A stretch of DNA of 64,000 nt, taken from the NCBI GenBank assembly GCA_038503075.1, contig JBCAML010000001.1:2728001-2792000 (forward strand). Direction: 5' to 3'. This DNA comes from Gyromitra esculenta. Its lineage: Eukaryota > Ascomycota > Pezizomycetes > Pezizales > Discinaceae. The translations under genes were made by a program, and so were the position numbers. The notes beneath the pieces were generated by a model. The model saw nothing but the letters and a program-made list of their open reading frames with translations, had not been told where the DNA came from and searched no databases. Shown piece by piece: positions 59,166 through 64,000 of the stretch; positions within the stretch are counted from its first letter, which is position 1; every line of letters starts with the position of its first letter.

Positions 59166-60591
59166 ATGAAGTACTCCGTTGCTCTTTCCGCCCTTGGCTC
59201 GGCCACTCTTGCTATTGCCCACGGTCTTGTCACCCAATTGGAGATTGGTGGTGTCTTGTACGATAACTACTCGCCTTATGTTGATCCCTACATGAACCCG
59301 GCTCCTGAGAGGATTGGTTGGACTACCCCAAGTGATGGTCCCGTTGTTGTAAGTTGAACTCTTAGATTTGAATATTGGGTTTCGTCTTTAACGTTTTCTG
59401 TAGGATGTTACCTCTGCTGGAATCGCCTGTAACACTGGCTCCGTTGCTGGTGCCCTCAGCGCTGGTGCTACCGCTGGTTCTTCTGTCAAGTTCTTCTGGA
59501 CCCAATGGCCTGTCGGTCACAGTGGTCCGGTCATGACCTATCTTGCCAAGTGCCCTGGCTCCGATTGCACTACTGCAGACGCCACCTCGTTGAATTGGTT
59601 CAAGATCAACGATGCTGGTTTGAACTCTGATGGCACCTGGGCCACCGATACTCTCATTGCTCAGAACAACACATGGACCGTCACTATTCCATCTGATATT
59701 GCGTCTGGCCCGTACTTGTTGCGTCATGAGTTGCTTGCTCTTCACTCTGCTGAGAATGTTGATGGTGCTCAGTTCTACCCTATGTGTGCCAATCTTCAGG
59801 TTACTGGGTCTGGTAGTGCTGTTCCTGGAAATACTGTCAAATTCCCGGGTGCTTATAGTGCGAGTGATCCTGGGTATGTTTTGCTCCATTCTATGGGATT
59901 TGTATTAGCTTTAGACTAACTTGTGAGAAGTGTCTTGTTCAACATCTACTACCCGATCCCTACCAGCTATGTCATCCCTGGTCCTGCGGTTTACGTTCCT
60001 GGTGGAAGCAGCGCCTCTACATCCGCCGCCGCCGCCGTTCCCACTACTTCTACTGCTGTCACTTCTGCTGCTGCCACCTCTGCTGCCACCACCATTGCTG
60101 CTGTTGCCACTTCCACTGCCAACGGCTCAGTTGCTACCAGCACCGAGCTTGCTGCTATCTCCACCTCAGTTGCAAATTCAACCACACCCGCGGTCGTCCC
60201 AGTCTACAGCACCTTATCCGGCACCGCCCCCGCTCACATCCCAACCCTAATCCACACCATCGCCCCTCCGTACGCCAACACCACCATCACCCACACCCGC
60301 ACTCACACTCACACTCGTGGACCTGGTGGAAACGCAGCTGGCCAGACCGTCGAGCCTACTAGAAGCTTCAGCAATATCGCCGCTGTCGCAGTCTCCGAGA
60401 CTCCAGTTGCGGCACCGCCCGCCACCACTGCTGCCCTGGTGGTCGTCACACACACCCACACTGAGACCGCTACTGTCGAGAAGACCGTTATCTTGACGTT
60501 CACTGCGAGTGTTGTTGAGACCGTCACTGTTGCTGAACCAGCGGGATGTACTCCAGTTGGAAGACACAGACGTGGAACTTACTACTTTTAA
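59166..60591 (+). CDS. AA9 lytic polysaccharide monooxygenase
   Basis: Three exons (59166-59348, 59404-59873, 59931-60591) give 437 residues. The signal peptide ends before His19, which becomes the N-terminal copper ligand of the mature enzyme. The other ligands are present: His100 in GHSGPVMTY, and Tyr186 in QFYPMC, with second-sphere His175 and Gln184 at the usual spacing. YLLRHELLALHSA and DPGVLFNIYYPIPTSY are further family blocks. AA9 enzymes cleave cellulose or xyloglucan oxidatively outside the cell. After residue ~240 comes a long Ala/Ser/Thr-rich tail with THTRTHTHTRG and THTHTETAT motifs, and no CBM1. The second intron ends in AAG rather than YAG; the conserved DPG-V-L-F-N junction leaves little choice. 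All active-site residues are present, so it should be functional. Confidence 0.95.
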
Positions 60592-61276
60592 AAGAGGGTA
60601 GTATGGGAGGGTTATGGTTGCGTGAATTGGAATGGCTAGTCTGTTCTGAGTGATGTTTTTTTCATCCATTTCTTGTATATAAACCAATAACTAGAAGTCT
60701 ATTGGCTGGGGTTTTGCATCTGCGGAATATCATCTGCATGCTGTGTCATGGTCTTGAATAGTTTTCGTTTTAGTAAAAGTTTTATTTTTATTTAAATCCT
60801 TTTAGAGATTTAGCTGTGTGTCTAGCTCCAAGCCCTGTGCGTAGATTATGTACTTGATATTTGAGTAACCGTTAGTTAGTTTCGAACCAGATTTACTCAC
60901 AGACTATCACTCGTCGACGCAACTACCTCCGCCTATCAATCCCATCAGCTCCCATGACCGCCGACATGAGTAGCCGAAGGTATTTTAGGGGCTGCAGTAA
61001 TTGGCAGTCAAATACCCTCATATTACGATCTATAACCCGTATTAAGAAGCTAGTTTTGTCCCGTCGGCTGATATGCCCCGACATCGTTGTTTTCGGCTGA
61101 CTTTCGAATACACCCAAGCCCGGAAGATAGATGTAGAATATCTAGCGGAGGGACTTAAGATTCTTTGGCTAACGTGTCCAGATTGGGGGGAGGGGGCATG
61201 TCGCCATCATCAGTGGTTTCCGAGCTCTTCTGATTTAATTCTTTCTATACGGCTTTCATTAAAACGACAAAGATAG
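60592..61276. other. Intergenic region, no supported gene
   Basis: 3' flank of AA9 and upstream region of the 61277 gene. No gene or recognisable element. Confidence 0.45.
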
Positions 61277-62746
61277 ATGGATACGAACAGAAATTTTCGG
61301 TCTGAGGGATATTATCCTCCTTCTTACCATGAGCGGGATCAAATTAGATATGGGAGGGAGGAGGAGTACAGGCGTGAGTGGTACGACGAAGACGAGTTCG
61401 ATGCAAATGAACCGCAAACTCGGATCCCAGCAGGACCGTCGTCTGGCGGGGGTGAGGACTCAGGATTTCCATCGCCTACCTCCCCGTTCGTGGTTTCTGG
61501 GTTCTCTTCAGCCCCATCGCATCCGAATCCACTCCGCTCAGCTCCACCCCGACCAACTTCTCGGGCTATCCCCTTACAACCTGTATGGTCGTGGACTACC
61601 GACACCCACAGACGGCTGATCGGGCCCCCCACCGATCCAGATGATCCAGACGCGCTCAAAGATCCATTCGCAGACCCCATAGAGTCGGTCTCTGTTATTA
61701 GCTCCAATGCCCCCTCTAGCTGGCGATCTAAACGATGTGAGAAAAACATAGACCATCTCCTAATCTTCTCTGCGAACGTTCCGTTTTTCGTCATGTTCGT
61801 CATGGACATCGTCGGCGCGTACATCGTCCCCAAATCCGACTTCACACGCTCCTTCGTGCGCACTGGACCGTTCATGCTCGCCTATGTCTGTCTCGGCGTT
61901 TGTACGGCTGCAATAAATATATTGTGGTTCTTCACCAGAGAACTCAGAAACCGCGATCGAGATGCTGCACTGCACTATAAATACATGGCAAAGTCGCCGA
62001 GATCACGGCGCTGGATGACTACGAAATACTACGTGCTGGCCTTCTTCGCAATAATCGGCGTTTGCTTCTGGCCAATGATCGAAGTATGGGGGATCCGAAA
62101 ATATGTTAAGCCGGTATACCTTTCGTGTGAAGAGCAAGGCTTCAATAGTACCATCGTTCTACAGGTCGTAGGCGGGAGGTCAAACCGGTTCTTGGAGCAG
62201 TGGATGGCGAATAACGCCACGATAACGTCGGACGACGAGACCTTCGGTCTGACCCTGTCTCCCACGATCCGGCCGGGGAAGAACTACGATAACTTTTACT
62301 TCACCCCTTCTAAGAAGTTAACGACCCCGAGTTTATTCTCCCGTGTTAGGGACGACGAGGTGGTTATTCACATGACGGAGAAAACGTATAAATTTCAGTA
62401 CACGGTGCCGGAAGCGAGGAATACCTTCCATGTGAAGAACGGCACCTTCTCGGATGACCGTGAGAATTACCTTTCTTTCCCCACGCTGTCCCCGCCAATG
62501 CACAGCGCAGCGAAAGCGAACTGGACGCACATTGGCTCGCGCCCCTGGGTGGAGCTGGTGGACGATCGGAGGATGGTCTTGAAGACGGTGGAGAATCATG
62601 CGGGGGATAAGACCAACACCATGATGAGGATGTGTGGGGCTTGGAGCGTGGCTGAATTGATGGCGGATGAACAAAATATGGAGGCGGTTTTAGTTGGGTT
62701 GGCGAGAATGATGATCGAGTTGGCAGAATGGGGTTTGGATTACTAG
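61277..62746 (+). CDS. Three-pass membrane protein of unknown function
   Basis: A single exon of 489 residues. The first ~150 residues are disordered and charged, rich in Tyr, Arg, Glu and Pro (YGREEEYRREWYDEDEFDAN). Three hydrophobic segments follow at ~163-185, ~194-219 and ~251-273, with a basic loop (RNRDRDAALHYKYMAKSPRS) between the second and third. The last ~215 residues form a soluble domain with four or more N-glycosylation sequons and two cysteines, which suggests it faces the lumen or outside while the basic loop is cytosolic. I do not recognise the family. Codon use is even and both halves look folded, so the gene is real. Confidence 0.82.
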   Translation: MDTNRNFRSEGYYPPSYHERDQIRYGREEEYRREWYDEDEFDANEPQTRIPAGPSSGGGEDSGFPSPTSPFVVSGFSSAPSHPNPLRSAPPRPTSRAIPLQPVWSWTTDTHRRLIGPPTDPDDPDALKDPFADPIESVSVISSNAPSSWRSKRCEKNIDHLLIFSANVPFFVMFVMDIVGAYIVPKSDFTRSFVRTGPFMLAYVCLGVCTAAINILWFFTRELRNRDRDAALHYKYMAKSPRSRRWMTTKYYVLAFFAIIGVCFWPMIEVWGIRKYVKPVYLSCEEQGFNSTIVLQVVGGRSNRFLEQWMANNATITSDDETFGLTLSPTIRPGKNYDNFYFTPSKKLTTPSLFSRVRDDEVVIHMTEKTYKFQYTVPEARNTFHVKNGTFSDDRENYLSFPTLSPPMHSAAKANWTHIGSRPWVELVDDRRMVLKTVENHAGDKTNTMMRMCGAWSVAELMADEQNMEAVLVGLARMMIELAEWGLDY

Positions 62747-63318
62747 AGGGTATTTCGGGTATTTTGGTTTGAATTTTTTTTTTATTGGCTGTAGCTATAG
62801 AATTGATTTGTTATTTCTTGTCATGTTAATTTTGGATAGATTGTATGCAGTTTTCAGGATTGAGTGGTATATCACTTCTGTGCCGCAATGGCTCACGAAC
62901 AAGGTTGTGGAAAAATTAGTCGGAGTGATACAAGAGCAGTAGTAATAGCTTCCTTAGTTGTTTTAGGCCCTAGTTAGTCAACTGCAGTCCAGATGGCTTC
63001 AGACCGCGCCGAGACGCTCGTTATAGGTAATTCCTCTTTGAAATAGTGTATTTCTTCTCCCTGGGCACTACCTGTAGACTGTGATATTGTGGCTAATAGG
63101 CACGGACTGGACGAAGTTGTGCGTTTTTGATCAACGAATCACTCTCTATGAAGCAGATAAGATCCGCGATAAGATAAGATCACGCCAACCCCACCAAGCT
63201 CAAGCACCAAGAGGTTGAGCTTGACACCCCCACCCCGCTTCGCAATGCCGTTCCATATTCACCGCCCTATCCAGTATCACAAGAGACACTCCCGAGGATA
63301 TCTATAGTCAGATATATC
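62747..63318. other. Intergenic region, no supported gene
   Basis: A short spacer between two plus-strand genes. An ATG at 62994 opens MASDRAETLVIG before a GT site, but no exon partner could be found. Confidence 0.4.
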
Positions 63319-64000
63319 ATGGAGAAGCCAATCCTCATAATTGCTACAGACATTACCTACTTCAACATCACCCCATGGGAGCAAGAAGGCTACGACATTA
63401 CACATATCGCGAAACCCTCACAACGCGATCTCGAAGACGCAACTGACCACATTGAGACAGATTCGAAATACGCCATCATCGGTACGCTCCCGCAGGTGTT
63501 TTAATTTTTAATTTTTTAATTTTACGTACAACACATCTGCTGACATTGGCTCATAACTCTAGCATTTGGTGAGGCTGCCACACACGCGCTTTCTCTGGCC
63601 GCTAGTTCAATCCACTCCCTCACAGCCGTGATTGCATACTATCCTACCGCGCTCCCCGCTGGCTTCAATATCCACCCTTCTATCAACGTTCTGCTGCACC
63701 TTCCACTCTCCACCCCTTTCTCCCCAGGCTCACGCCCACCGCATGTGGCAGTCCGTATATACCCCGACGTTCTCCCTGGGTTCGCGGAGTCGAGCTACCA
63801 GAGCTACGACCGTGTGAGTGCAAGTCTGGCGTATAGCCGCACGCTCGACCTCCTCAGACGTACGATTGGCCCGGCGATAGATCTGGAGGAGATCTGGACC
63901 GAACATATGTTGTATGAGTTCGTTGAGAGGGACGTGGACAAGACAATGGCAACTATGGTAGATGAGCCGTACGTTAACCATGTCCCTACGTGTACCGGCG
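63319..64000 (+). CDS. Dienelactone-hydrolase / SnoaL-like protein, 5' part
   Basis: Two exons are visible, 63319-63481 and from 63563 to the window end, joined by a GTACGC...CTAG intron (YAIIG then AFGEAATHA). The gene continues beyond 64000. The motif LEEIWTEHMLYEFVERDVDK, then TMATMVDEPYVNHVPTCTG, is typical of fungal proteins annotated as carboxymethylenebutenolidase or dienelactone hydrolase, where it begins a SnoaL-like half. The upstream part (ALSLAASSIHSLTAVIAYYP) corresponds to the hydrolase half, but it is short, with no clear Gly-x-Cys-x-Gly nucleophile motif, so catalytic activity is doubtful. Function is inferred from family resemblance only. Confidence 0.75.

Noticed and set aside
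1..64000. CRISPR arrays, bacterial operons, riboswitches
   Set aside because: None seen; intron-bearing genes and fungal families show this is a nuclear fungal sequence.

Overview
The window looks like chromosomal DNA of a filamentous ascomycete (Pezizomycotina). Genes carry several short introns (mostly 45-130 bases, GTRNGT donors, CTAAC-like branch sites) and TATA boxes lie upstream of several starts. The content includes secreted plant-cell-wall enzymes and an NB-ARC/TPR receptor of the fungal NLR type. A leaf- or litter-associated Leotiomycetes-like fungus is my guess, not something the sequence proves. No bacterial, organellar or viral block is visible.

Layout. 1-5 kb: two small secreted-protein genes facing each other (1873-2886 plus, 3829-4651 minus). 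7.9-10.6 kb: an intact seven-exon GH74 xyloglucanase. 12-17.6 kb: three unrecognised minus-strand genes, one with an acidic five-residue repeat and one carrying the same ~74-residue module twice. 18.5-20.7 kb: a CorA-like membrane protein. 22.9-28.8 kb: an eight-exon gene for an 1812-residue protein joining a nucleotidyltransferase-like fold to ankyrin repeats. 30.8-34.2 kb: a four-exon NB-ARC/TPR receptor on the minus strand. 34.3-41.2 kb: a gene-poor stretch with six small TA-flanked inverted-repeat elements and decayed coding fragments, plus one small cysteine-containing gene. 41.3-45.0 kb: a 15-exon membrane-anchored amidohydrolase (the family annotated as CE9-like in fungi). 46.4-47.9 kb: a GPI-type GH16 enzyme. 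52.2-55.3 kb: a BTB-domain protein and a longin R-SNARE (VAMP7 type). 59.2-64 kb: an AA9 polysaccharide monooxygenase, a three-pass membrane protein and the start of a dienelactone-hydrolase/SnoaL-like gene that runs off the end.

How they fit together. GH74, GH16 and AA9 all have signal peptides and probably act on plant or fungal wall polysaccharides outside the cell; none has a CBM1 module. They are scattered, not clustered. The 12-34 kb block is different. It holds a receptor-type STAND protein, an ankyrin protein with a predicted enzymatic head, a CorA-like protein with extra membrane segments and a protein with a duplicated unknown module. That resembles an accessory or self/non-self recognition region, but this is inference from gene content only.

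Multi-exon models were built by hand from reading frame, splice signals and family similarity. Most junctions keep a conserved frame and are firm. The doubtful ones are named in the entries.
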